Below are positions 1-7,129 of a stretch of 43,412 bases of DNA, piece by piece; position 1 is the stretch's first letter; every line of letters starts with the position of its first letter. The translations under genes and the position numbers were made by a program. The stretch spans positions 1 to 43,412 of the forward strand of contig JAIEMK010000049.1 of the NCBI GenBank assembly GCA_019752295.1. Direction: 5' to 3'. The notes beneath the pieces were generated by a model. It did not search any database, had not been told where the DNA came from, and saw nothing but the letters and a program-made list of their open reading frames with translations. The stretch is from Chitinophagaceae bacterium. Lineage in GTDB: Bacteria; Bacteroidota; Bacteroidia; Chitinophagales; Chitinophagaceae.

Positions 1-2
1 TT

Positions 3-35
3 TTAGCTGATTTAATCAAAGCATTACCTAAATAA
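3..35 (+). CDS. Possible C-terminal tail of a gene entering from the left
   Basis: Reading from base 3 gives ten codons, LADLIKALPK, then TAA at 33-35. The tail resembles the amphipathic last helix of many proteins, including small c-type cytochromes, but ten residues cannot identify a family. It could be chance. The other two forward frames stop at once. Confidence 0.25.
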   Translation, partial: LADLIKALPK

Positions 36-72
36 TTCTGTAATTTGACTCATTCATTTAAAATTGAGTCGG

Positions 73-561
73 CTATAACGGAACTCTCATTTCTCTTTTG
101 ATAGTGTCTAAAACAATGATGCTTTGCAGTTTAGCGATATTTGGAACCTCTCCGAGTTTTTCTACAAAAAACTTTCGATAAGCTAACATATCTGGTACAA
201 TAACTTTTATCATGAAATCGTGCTCCCCACCAATAGTATAAAACTCAACTACTTCGGTAAATGATGTTATTGCTTTTATGAAATCTCCTCCATTTTTAGT
301 TGAGTGTTCCTTCATAATAATATTTACAAAGAAAACAATCAGTTGCCCTATTTTACTTTGATCTACAATGGCAGCATAATGATGAATTACGCCCGAACCT
401 TCCAGCCTTTTTAATCTTTGATGAATGGGTGTTGGGGAAAGATTAATTGTTTTTGACAAATCCCTAACTGATAATTTGCCATCAATCTGCAAACAATTAA
501 GTATTTCAATATCTATCTCGTCCAAAGCTATTTGGCTATTGAGTAAGTGTTCTTTTTTCAT
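73..561 (-). CDS. Lrp/AsnC family transcriptional regulator
   Basis: A 162-aa protein of normal length for the feast/famine family. Residues about 14-60 form the N-terminal winged helix-turn-helix (LSVRDLSKTINLSPTPIHQRLKRLE is split over the recognition helix), and about 72-155 form the RAM ligand-binding/oligomerisation domain, with the conserved GEHDFMIKV segment near 112. Members bind DNA as dimers or octamers and usually sense an amino acid. It is divergent from the MFS gene that starts 115 bp away, so the likely job is to control that exporter and itself through the shared intergenic region. The effector cannot be read from the sequence. Confidence 0.92.
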   Translation of the reverse strand: MKKEHLLNSQIALDEIDIEILNCLQIDGKLSVRDLSKTINLSPTPIHQRLKRLEGSGVIHHYAAIVDQSKIGQLIVFFVNIIMKEHSTKNGGDFIKAITSFTEVVEFYTIGGEHDFMIKVIVPDMLAYRKFFVEKLGEVPNIAKLQSIIVLDTIKREMRVPL

Positions 562-676
562 AACAATGTATAAATTAAAAAGAATAGATGTTCTAAATTT
601 ATTTTAATATTTGGATCTATTGTCCTTATTTTTTATCAATTGTAGAACAATTATTCATTTATTCTATGTTTATAAA

Positions 677-2053
677 ATGAATGTTAATAAATTCTGGAAG
701 AAACCTCTCGTATTACTTGTAGCCTGTTCGGCAATATTTTTTGAGTCACTCGATGTTTCGATAGTAAATCTGTCATTACAATCAATTTCGCACAGTATAC
801 ATATTAGGTTGGCGACTACTCAATGGATACAAACCGTTTACCTGATTGCATTTGGTAGCCTGCTCTTATTAGGGGGACGTTTATGTGATTATTGGGGGAA
901 TAAAATCATTTTTATTTTTGGGCTGGCAATTTTTGGGCTGGCTTCTCTTTCTGCTGCTGTCTGCGGAAATTTGTTTTTTTTACTTTTGATCAGAGCCTCA
1001 CAAGGTTTTGGTGCGGCCATGGCAATGCCGGCAGCAATATCAATATTGTCAAGCACTTTTGATGAAGGATTAGAAAGAAATAAAGCATTTGGAATATTTG
1101 GAGCTTCTGCTGCAATTGGCTTTGCACTTGGACTAGCGTTGGGTGGAATCATTACAACCTACTTTAATTGGCATTGGATTTTCAGCATGAGTTTTCCAAT
1201 AATATTATTGGTCATTTTAATTTCAATCAGAGTTCTTCCCAATACATCGAAACAGGCAGAAAGCAGCTTTAATTTTCTTAGTACTGTATTACTAACATTG
1301 TCGCTCATTTTATTGTGCTATGGCATACACAACTTAGCTATCAGTGGTTGGTATAATTTATGCTTCATTCTATTGGGTATTCTTGGCCTTATTATCATGT
1401 TGAAATATGATAGGAAAAATCCGAACCCATTTTTTATTAATGCAGCATTCAAGAATACGATTAGTATGCAAGGCCAACTTTCATCTTTTATCTTGGGCAC
1501 CTGTTTTCTAAGTTTTGTTTTCGTTTCAACGCTACTTTTGGCAAATAATTTTGGGTTTAGTAGTACATCAATTGGATTTACTTTATTGCCTTTTAGCCTA
1601 CTATCTGCATTGGTGTCAAAATATATTCTACCTGTTTTGTTCAAACGATTTGGCGAAAAGACTGTTGTGGTAATTGCAATGAGTTCTTTATTTGTCGGAG
1701 CTATATTATTGATGGTAGTAGCTATCGAAAATATATTTTCCGTTCTTCTTATTGCCATTTTTTTGGTGAATAGTTTCTGCATCGCTATCGGGTTTCCTGC
1801 AATCACCATTTTAGCTCTAACAGGCATTAATCTTAAGAATCAGGGAACTGCTGCCGGCTTACAATCGTCATTATATACAATCGGTTCTAGTATTGGAATA
1901 TCTTTTATAGGATTATTTCTAACTTATGGCGTCGAGAATAATTATTTATTTTCAATTCTCTATTCTTGTTCATTTATGCTTGTGTTGAGTATTGTTGCAG
2001 TAATTGTTTTAGTCTTAAGAGCCAGCCCATGTGCATTGCCTCGAAAAACCTGA
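677..2053 (+). CDS. MFS transporter, DHA2 (14-TM drug:H+ antiporter) type
   Basis: A 458-aa, very hydrophobic protein. The ATG at 677 is chosen over an in-frame TTG at 611, because the ATG precedes the normal DHA2 N-terminus (KKPLVLLVACSAIFFESLDVSIVN, TM1 with the ESLDVSIVN motif D1). Other MFS marks are GGRLCDYWGNK (motif A, after TM2) and LLIRASQGFGAAMAMPAA (motif B/C, TM4-5). The family exports drugs or small metabolites across the inner membrane in exchange for protons. Divergent pairing with an Lrp-type regulator suggests an amino-acid-like substrate or inducer, which is inference. A weak promoter-like TATGTTTA lies at 665-672, very near the start codon. The DNA is visibly AT-rich, like the following toxin-antitoxin remnant. 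Confidence 0.9.
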   Translation: MNVNKFWKKPLVLLVACSAIFFESLDVSIVNLSLQSISHSIHIRLATTQWIQTVYLIAFGSLLLLGGRLCDYWGNKIIFIFGLAIFGLASLSAAVCGNLFFLLLIRASQGFGAAMAMPAAISILSSTFDEGLERNKAFGIFGASAAIGFALGLALGGIITTYFNWHWIFSMSFPIILLVILISIRVLPNTSKQAESSFNFLSTVLLTLSLILLCYGIHNLAISGWYNLCFILLGILGLIIMLKYDRKNPNPFFINAAFKNTISMQGQLSSFILGTCFLSFVFVSTLLLANNFGFSSTSIGFTLLPFSLLSALVSKYILPVLFKRFGEKTVVVIAMSSLFVGAILLMVVAIENIFSVLLIAIFLVNSFCIAIGFPAITILALTGINLKNQGTAAGLQSSLYTIGSSIGISFIGLFLTYGVENNYLFSILYSCSFMLVLSIVAVIVLVLRASPCALPRKT

Positions 2054-2129
2054 AATAGTTCTTGTAAAATGATCTCATAAATGGTATAAATAATGATACC
2101 TTTATTTTGGAGTTGCAATTGCATTTCTA

Positions 2130-2308
2130 ATGAAATCAAGAGAATTCCATCTACTAATTACAAGGAACGGTTGGCTGTATATAAAAACGGGGGAAGTCAT
2201 TATATCTATGAAAAAAATGAGAAAAGAGAGCCCGTTCCTTATCATGGGGCAAAGGGAATGGGAGATGGGTTGCGAAAAAAACTAATTAAAAAAATGAGAC
2301 TGAATTAA
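2130..2308 (+). pseudogene. hicA: HicA-like mRNA interferase toxin, single-base frameshift
   Basis: HicA toxins are about 60-aa double-stranded-RNA-binding-fold ribonucleases with one catalytic His. From ATG 2130 the frame reads MKSREFHLLITRNGWLYIKTG, a normal HicA N-terminus (ELxxLLxxNGW). It then loses the family pattern, which resumes one frame over as GSHYIYEKNEKREPVPYHG and KGMGDGLRKKLIKKMRLN to the stop at 2306-2308. Adding one G to the G5 run at 2189-2193 restores a single 60-aa HicA, including the catalytic His of GSHYIY. The open frame that starts upstream at 2093 is therefore only the second half with a spurious N-terminus. hicB follows 20 nt downstream. This is either a real inactivating deletion or a homopolymer sequencing error. 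Confidence 0.78.
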
Positions 2309-2328
2309 GTGTTATTCGATGCAATCGA

Positions 2329-2729
2329 ATGAAAGAAGTTAAAGTAATTATTGAGAGAGCAAAAGACGGAACCTTTAGCGCCTATGGTTTTAAGGTGGAT
2401 GGCATTTGGGACATGGGTGATACCGCTTCCGAGGCCAAGGAATCTGCTATTGAGAGCATTCGCTTATTGAAAGAATACAATGACCCGAAAATATTCCGGC
2501 AGTATTAAAAGGAAAATACGATTTGATCTTTCGTTTCGATACAGAAAGCCTCTTGAATTATTATAAAGGGGTTTTTACGAAATCGGCATTGGAGAGATTA
2601 ACCGGTATTAATCAACAACAATTACACCACTATGCCAAAGGATTGAAAAAACCAAGACTTGCCCAATCCCAAAAAATACAAAAAGCATTACATCAATTAG
2701 GCGAAGAATTGCTGTCGGTAGAACTTTAG
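2329..2729 (+). pseudogene. hicB: HicB-like antitoxin, single-base frameshift
   Basis: HicB antitoxins carry an N-terminal partial RNase H-like fold and a C-terminal DNA-binding domain that represses the hicAB operon. The first part starts at ATG 2329: MKEVKVIIERAKDGTFSAYG, continuing through DGIWDMGDTASEAKESAIES and IRLLKEYNDPK, then stopping at 2506-2508. One frame over, PAVLKGKYDLIFRFDTESLL runs on into NYYKGVFTKSALERLTGINQ and GEELLSVEL*, the usual Bacteroidota HicB C-terminus with its XRE-like helices. One extra A in the A4 run at 2488-2491 joins them into about 133 aa. As sequenced, only a 59-aa N-terminal piece would be made and the DNA-binding half would be lost, unless frameshifting occurs. 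Confidence 0.78.
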
Positions 2730-2731
2730 AA

Positions 2732-2775
2732 TGTGTAAATTACAGGTAGCTAAAATCAATAAAAATTAGCACATG
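2732..2775 (+). repeat. Leader repeat, partial copy C (before GH-A lipoprotein)
   Basis: The segment up to ATG 2773 (ATTACAGGTAGCTAAAATCA, then AT, an A-rich stretch and CACATGAAA) matches the 3' half of the longer leader repeats at 5587-5671 and 28257-28347. The 5' half is absent. T2732-T2741 (TGTGTAAATT) can pair with A2764-A2773 (AATTAGCACA) in nine of ten positions, one being G-U, covering the A of the start codon. Confidence 0.6.
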
Positions 2776-4578
2776 AAAACCTCAATGTTTTTATTTTTAC
2801 TGCTGCTGACTTTTATTACTTGCAAAAAAACGAGCCCTGATAATAGTGCTAACACAAGTACTCCTCCTATTAATAATAACAATAATAATAAGCCAAGCAA
2901 TGGAGGCAACCCGGCCGACTCATTGTACAATCCGGTTGATCCTTCCATCACAGCTTCACAAGGATTTTTCTTAGATGGATGGCAGGGGAAAACGTTTACA
3001 GCACCCAGTTATAATTTAATTTCTGCACCAACAGATGCTGCAACCGATACCGTAAATATCGACCTGAATAATGTAATCACAAAAGTGCCTCAATATCTTT
3101 TTGGAAACAATGTAAATCCATACATGTCGCAAATTATTGACCAGCCCATTTTGCTAAATCATATTAAAAACCTATCGCCAAATGTGTTGCGCTTTCCGGG
3201 TGGTAATGCAAGCAGTGTATATTTTTGGGATGCAACAAGTACTACAACTCCTGCCGATATTGCAGACACTTTATACGATAGTTATGGCAAGCCCTATAAT
3301 GCACTGGCCGCCGCACCCAATAACACTTACTGGTATGGAAAAAATACCGAGAACTGGACGATATCATTAGATAACTATTACGTTTTATTGAAGTCAACCA
3401 ATAGTACTGGGATCATAACCGTAAATTATCCCTACGCCCGTTATGGAAGAGGCACTAACCCTGTTGCAACTGCTGCTCACTATGCTGCTAATTGGGTGAG
3501 ATATGATCGTGGAAGATCGAAGTTTTGGGAAATCGGTAATGAGGTATCGGGTCCCTGGCAGGCAGGCTTTAAAATAAATACCAGACAAAATAAAGATGGT
3601 CAGCCCGAAACAATTAATGGAATTATTTATGGAAAACATTTCAAGATATTTTGCGATTCGATGAGGAAGGCGGCAGCAGAAGTTGGTGCAAACATAAAAA
3701 TAGGTGCCGTGATAGAACCTGTTGATGCATCCAACTCCTGGAATCAGGTATCGAGAACATGGAACGCAGAATTTTTTGCCAATGCCGGAAATCAAGCTGA
3801 TTATTTTATTGTACACGACTATTTTATGAATGCCGTTTCTTCGGCTTCTGTTATTTTAAACTCGGCTGCTACAGGAACAAAAGCATCACTTGATTATATA
3901 ACCGCAAATACGGCAGCTAATGGCGTGCAAATGAAACCCATTGCAATGACGGAATGGAATATATGGGCTACCGGCAACAAACAAATGGTTTCAAATATTG
4001 CCGGCATGCACGCCACATTGGTATTAGGTGAAATGTTGAAGAATAAATTTGGAATGGCTTCCAGATGGGATCTGGCTAATGCTTGGAGCAATGGCGATGA
4101 TCATGGTATGTTTAATAATATCAATGGCGGAAATCCATCTGAACCTATCTGGAATCCACGCCCTGCATTTTATTATATGTATTATTTTCAAAAATGTTTT
4201 GGCGATAGGATGGTTCAAAGTACTGTTACATCAACAATCGCTCCCGGCGACTTGGTAAGTTTTGCTTCTTCTTTTGAATCCGGACAGGCAGGCACTATAT
4301 TGATAAACAAAGGAACAAGTAACAGAATAGCAGCAGTAAATTTTAAACACTTTGCTGCAGGCACCAAATACTATTGGTACCTATTAACCGGCGGAACTGA
4401 TAATGGCGAATATTCGCAACAGGTATCTATTAATGGCCTTGGACCTTCTTCGGGTATTGCCGGCGGGCCTTTGAACTATGCATTGCTCAATGCAAATGCC
4501 GCACCACTTTCAGGTACACTAAAGATAAGCGTACCGGCAAGAACTGTTGTATTTCTTGTAGCTGAAAAGAAAATGTAA
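2773..4578 (+). CDS. Secreted clan GH-A glycoside hydrolase lipoprotein (GH51/arabinofuranosidase-like)
   Basis: A 601-aa exported protein. Residues 1-17 are an SPII signal peptide ending LTFITC, with lipidated Cys17 and no Asp at +2. A Thr/Asn/Pro-rich linker (about 19-50) follows, including an Asn run coded by AAT/AAC repeats that could slip. The catalytic region is a (beta/alpha)8 barrel of clan GH-A type: WEIGNEV gives the acid/base Glu257 after Asn256, and AMTEWNIWA gives the nucleophile Glu394. The last ~120 residues look like a beta-sandwich (SFASSFESGQAGTILINKG, then AARTVVFLVAEKK-like strands). The layout resembles GH51-type alpha-L-arabinofuranosidases and related uncharacterised Bacteroidota hydrolases, so the substrate is inferred. 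It probably acts on plant or microbial glycan at the cell surface. Confidence 0.75.
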   Translation: MKTSMFLFLLLLTFITCKKTSPDNSANTSTPPINNNNNNKPSNGGNPADSLYNPVDPSITASQGFFLDGWQGKTFTAPSYNLISAPTDAATDTVNIDLNNVITKVPQYLFGNNVNPYMSQIIDQPILLNHIKNLSPNVLRFPGGNASSVYFWDATSTTTPADIADTLYDSYGKPYNALAAAPNNTYWYGKNTENWTISLDNYYVLLKSTNSTGIITVNYPYARYGRGTNPVATAAHYAANWVRYDRGRSKFWEIGNEVSGPWQAGFKINTRQNKDGQPETINGIIYGKHFKIFCDSMRKAAAEVGANIKIGAVIEPVDASNSWNQVSRTWNAEFFANAGNQADYFIVHDYFMNAVSSASVILNSAATGTKASLDYITANTAANGVQMKPIAMTEWNIWATGNKQMVSNIAGMHATLVLGEMLKNKFGMASRWDLANAWSNGDDHGMFNNINGGNPSEPIWNPRPAFYYMYYFQKCFGDRMVQSTVTSTIAPGDLVSFASSFESGQAGTILINKGTSNRIAAVNFKHFAAGTKYYWYLLTGGTDNGEYSQQVSINGLGPSSGIAGGPLNYALLNANAAPLSGTLKISVPARTVVFLVAEKKM

Positions 4579-4618
4579 GAAAGAAAAATAGAAGGAAAAT
4601 AATTTTTCGTCGCTGCTC

Positions 4619-5056
4619 TCAGATATCATTATTAAACAGGTTCCGATGATCGGTTTTTTCGGCCAACTGTTGGATGGTATTGACGTGAAAAAGGTGTATG
4701 AGTTGTTGCTTGATGGGTTTGTATTGAAAATGCATAGGGCAGGGCTTGTTCTCCGAACATTTTTTTAAACCCAATATACACTTATCAAACATGTCGTTTT
4801 CGTTAAGGGCTTCCAACACTTTTCTGAGTTGTAATTGCTTTGCTTTATCCGTAATGTAAAACCCTCCGTTTGGACCTCGCACCGAATTGATCACACAATT
4901 ATCCTTCGTAAGCAGTTGTAAGATTTTTGCCGTAAATGAAGGCGGGGAATCAATTGCATTTGCAATTTCTGCGAGGCTTAACTTATTTGTTATTGAGCTT
5001 TTTTGCGCAATATAAATGGTAGCCCTTAGTGCATACTCTGTAGCTTTTGAAAACAT
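4619..5056 (-). CDS. Rrf2 family regulator with Fe-S type cysteines
   Basis: A 145-aa winged-helix regulator. It starts MFSKATEYALRATIYIAQ, the standard Rrf2 opening, and the wing region reads SVRGPNGGFYI. The C-terminal part has three cysteines, C-x6-C-x5-C (KCILGLKKCSENKPCPMHF), at about 93-105, the place where IscR, NsrR and RirA bind a [2Fe-2S] or [4Fe-4S] cluster. It probably senses nitric oxide, iron or Fe-S status. It lies 46 bp downstream of queD on the same strand and may be cotranscribed with it. The specific signal and targets cannot be told from this window. It is convergent with the GH-A lipoprotein gene. Confidence 0.9.
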   Translation of the reverse strand: MFSKATEYALRATIYIAQKSSITNKLSLAEIANAIDSPPSFTAKILQLLTKDNCVINSVRGPNGGFYITDKAKQLQLRKVLEALNENDMFDKCILGLKKCSENKPCPMHFQYKPIKQQLIHLFHVNTIQQLAEKTDHRNLFNNDI

Positions 5057-5102
5057 AATTGGATTTTATGTGTAAATACAATGGCAACAAATGATTGATC
5101 GC

Positions 5103-5534
5103 TTAATCATCTGCTAACCATTCTGCAAAAGAATCTTTTGTTTCATATAATTTTAAATGTACCAGCCTGATTTCTATAGGAAGCTTTTCTTGTATTATTT
5201 GCTGCATGTATAATAAAATATTTTCTGCGCTTGGCTCTACTTCCCATTCAATCAGGTTGTCATATCCGCTAATAGATGGGTGTTCACTGATATATGCTTT
5301 CGATAAAAGAAGACTGTGGTCAAACTTATCAATCAATGACGTATGTACTAGATTTTTTATTTGTTTGAAATCTATAATGAATCCGGGAGAGGGGATATAT
5401 TCTTTCTGAGTGCCTGATGTGCAAAGGGTTACATGCAATTCGTAAGAGTGCCCGTGAATATTTTTGCACGCGCCCTGATACCCGTGGATAGCGTGTGCCA
5501 TTTCGAAATGAAATATTTTGGTAAGTCGTAGCAT
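5103..5534 (-). CDS. queD: 6-carboxytetrahydropterin synthase QueD-like (PTPS family)
   Basis: A 143-aa T-fold enzyme that turns 7,8-dihydroneopterin triphosphate into 6-carboxy-tetrahydropterin, the second step of queuosine/7-deazaguanine synthesis. The zinc ligands are visible as FEMAH (His14) and NIHGHSY (His27, His29), with the catalytic Cys23 in GACKNIHGH, the QueD-type spacing. The C-terminal part has the conserved E (EVEPSAENI) and the ETKDSFAEW stretch. A 6-pyruvoyl-tetrahydropterin synthase is the alternative, but QueD is the common bacterial function. ATG 5534 is preceded by a good promoter, TAATTTTG at 5558-5551 on the minus strand with TTGG 21 bp further upstream. It is divergent from the U32 operon. 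Confidence 0.88.
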   Translation of the reverse strand: MLRLTKIFHFEMAHAIHGYQGACKNIHGHSYELHVTLCTSGTQKEYIPSPGFIIDFKQIKNLVHTSLIDKFDHSLLLSKAYISEHPSISGYDNLIEWEVEPSAENILLYMQQIIQEKLPIEIRLVHLKLYETKDSFAEWLADD

Positions 5535-5550
5535 CGTAAATAATTAAAGA

Positions 5551-5558
5551 CAAAATTA
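5551..5558 (-). promoter_or_regulatory. Promoter -7 element for queD
   Basis: On the minus strand this reads TAATTTTG, a full match to TAnnTTTG, 16 bp before ATG 5534. TTGG on the same strand at 5583-5580 gives a 21-bp spacing for the -33 element. Confidence 0.55.
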
Positions 5559-5569
5559 CCCTTAATTAT

Positions 5570-5577
5570 TATATTTG
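5570..5577 (+). promoter_or_regulatory. Promoter -7 element for the U32 operon
   Basis: TATATTTG matches the Bacteroidota TAnnTTTG box exactly. Transcription would start near 5584-5587, which coincides with the left edge of leader repeat A. It lies back to back with the queD promoter. Confidence 0.6.
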
Positions 5578-5586
5578 CCAATTATA

Positions 5587-5671
5587 ATGAAATGAGCGTA
5601 ACAAAATTTGTCAGCAACTGAAATGTTTATTAGCGAATTACATGTAGCCAAAATCAATTAATAAACACATG
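5587..5671 (+). repeat. Leader repeat, full copy A (before U32 operon)
   Basis: An 85-nt segment from ATGAAATGAGCGTAACAAAA to the start codon of the U32 gene. It aligns end to end with 28257-28347, with about five differences in the first 54 columns, a variable palindrome in the middle (TACATGTA at 5639-5646) and one gap in the last 27 columns. TGTTTATTA (5624-5632) is a perfect 9-nt complement of TAATAAACA (5659-5667), which lies one base before the start codon. The position just after a TAnnTTTG box marks it as a transcribed 5' leader. No known riboswitch class is recognised. Confidence 0.8.
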
Positions 5672-6907
5672 AAAGAGTCAAACATCGAACTCTTATCTCC
5701 GGCAGGATCTTTTGAAGCAATGCAAGCGGCAATCAATGCAGGTGCTGATGCCATTTATTTTGGGGTAGAGCAACTAAATATGCGCACTCGCTCGGCCAAT
5801 TCTTTTTCGATCAGCGACCTTGCAGAAATTAGCAGGGTTTGTAAAAAAAATGCCGTTAAGGCTTATATCACCCTCAACACAGTGATGTATGAGCACGATA
5901 TGAATTTGTTGCATACCATTTTGGAAGAAGTAAAAAAGCAGGGAATTGATGCCGTAATTGCAGCCGATTTTGCGGTGATAGAATATTGTAGTCAATTAAA
6001 AATTCCATTACATATCTCCACTCAGGCCAATGTGAGTAATATTGAAGCGGTACAATTCTTCTCAAGATTTGCAGACGTTGTGGTATTGGCCAGAGAACTT
6101 ACTTTAAAACAGGTTGAACATATCAGTAAAGAAATTAAGCGAAGAAATATTCGTGGCGTTTCAGGTGAGTTAATCAAAATTGAATTATTTGTACATGGGG
6201 CACTTTGTATGGCCGTTTCAGGAAAATGCTATTTAAGTCTGCATACACAAAATGCTTCTGCTAATCGCGGAGCCTGCCTGCAAAACTGCAGAAGAACATA
6301 TACGGTTAAGGACACTGAAACAAATGAAGAGCTATTAATCGACAATGAATATATCATGTCGCCCAAGGACCTTTGTACAATCGATTTAGTAGATCAATTG
6401 ATCGCCAGCGGAGTGAATGTTTTTAAAATTGAAGGTAGGAGTAAGGGTGCTGACTATGTTCATACGGTTACCGAATGTTATCGCGAAGCAATTGAAGCCG
6501 TTCAGAACAATGATTATAATTCCGACAAGATTAAAATTTGGATGGATCGTTTAACAAAAGTGTATAACCGCGGATTTTGGGAAGGCTACTATTTGGGAAG
6601 AAAATTAGGGGAGTGGACATCCAACCCGGGCTCTATTGCGGAAGAACGAAAAATTTATTTGGGTAAGTCAACCAATTACTATCCTAAAATAAAAGTAGGG
6701 GAGTTTTTGCTTGATTCAGGTACTTTGAAAGAGGGCGATACCATTATGGTTGTGGGACCTGCGATAGGTATGGCGAAGGAAAAAATGGAAACGCTGATCG
6801 TAAATGGGAAGCAGGCCGAAATGGCAAATAAAGGAGATAAAATAACTTTCCCCTTTCCTTCAAAATTAACCGCGCAGGATAAACTGTATAAAATAGTGAA
6901 ACAGTAG
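5669..6907 (+). CDS. Peptidase U32 family protein (probable TrhP-type tRNA hydroxylation factor)
   Basis: A 412-aa protein. It opens IELLSPAGSFEAMQAAINAG, the U32 barrel start, and holds the family signature around 171-190 (ELFVHGALCMAVSGKCYLS) followed by NRGACLQNCRR. These conserved cysteines are now thought to hold an Fe-S cluster. A C-terminal beta-barrel domain (about 330-412) matches the shorter U32 form. Relatives YegQ/TrhP and RlhA hydroxylate tRNA uridine-34 or 23S rRNA C2501 using prephenate-derived chemistry; protease activity is poorly supported. TrhP-like is my inference from length and context. The stop TAG abuts the ATG of a ferredoxin gene, so the electron-transfer partner may be encoded next door. 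It is expressed from TATATTTG at 5570 through leader repeat A. Confidence 0.85.
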   Translation: MKESNIELLSPAGSFEAMQAAINAGADAIYFGVEQLNMRTRSANSFSISDLAEISRVCKKNAVKAYITLNTVMYEHDMNLLHTILEEVKKQGIDAVIAADFAVIEYCSQLKIPLHISTQANVSNIEAVQFFSRFADVVVLARELTLKQVEHISKEIKRRNIRGVSGELIKIELFVHGALCMAVSGKCYLSLHTQNASANRGACLQNCRRTYTVKDTETNEELLIDNEYIMSPKDLCTIDLVDQLIASGVNVFKIEGRSKGADYVHTVTECYREAIEAVQNNDYNSDKIKIWMDRLTKVYNRGFWEGYYLGRKLGEWTSNPGSIAEERKIYLGKSTNYYPKIKVGEFLLDSGTLKEGDTIMVVGPAIGMAKEKMETLIVNGKQAEMANKGDKITFPFPSKLTAQDKLYKIVKQ

Positions 6908-7129
6908 ATGCCGAAAATTATTCACTATCGCGATAAATGTATTGGTTGCGGCGTTTGTTTCGAAATGCAGCCCGAACTTTGGCGCATGTCAAAAAAAGAT
7001 GGTAAAGCGACTTTGCTACATGCTGTTGTAAAAAAAAATATTCACATCTTGCCGCTTAATAATAGTTTTGAAATAACCGGAAGGGAAGTAGTAAAAGCCT
7101 GCCCTGTAAACATCATTAAAATACAATGA
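6908..7129 (+). CDS. Small [4Fe-4S] ferredoxin
   Basis: A 73-aa protein with CIGCGVC (Cys11, Cys14, Cys17) and a fourth ligand Cys65 in KACPVNII, enough for one [4Fe-4S] cluster. The second cluster motif of classic 2[4Fe-4S] ferredoxins is missing and is replaced by a 47-residue spacer. The ATG follows the U32 stop codon with no gap, and the TGA overlaps the next ATG, so all three genes are translationally coupled. The likely role is one-electron supply to the U32 protein or to the flavin protein downstream; this is inferred from gene order only. Confidence 0.88.
   Translation: MPKIIHYRDKCIGCGVCFEMQPELWRMSKKDGKATLLHAVVKKNIHILPLNNSFEITGREVVKACPVNIIKIQ

Noticed and set aside
47..70. GACTCA...TGAGTC inverted repeat as a terminator for the Lrp gene
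   Set aside because: Only six pairs with a 12-base loop and no U-run on the minus strand.
1318..1827. 169-aa minus-strand open frame inside the MFS gene
   Set aside because: It is antisense to a clear DHA2 transporter, is rich in Lys/Asn/Thr without domain pattern, and has no promoter.
2093..2129. ATG at 2093 as the start of the HicA frame
   Set aside because: The encoded N-terminus does not look like HicA, whereas the frame from 2130 does; the longer frame arises from the frameshift.
3394..3816. 140-aa minus-strand frame inside the GH-A lipoprotein gene
   Set aside because: Shadow of a gene with intact catalytic motifs on the other strand.
5587..5595. ATGAAATGA at the left end of both full leader repeats as a two-codon upstream ORF
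   Set aside because: It is conserved in both copies but lies at the predicted transcript start, so it may not be fully transcribed, and nothing else supports its translation.
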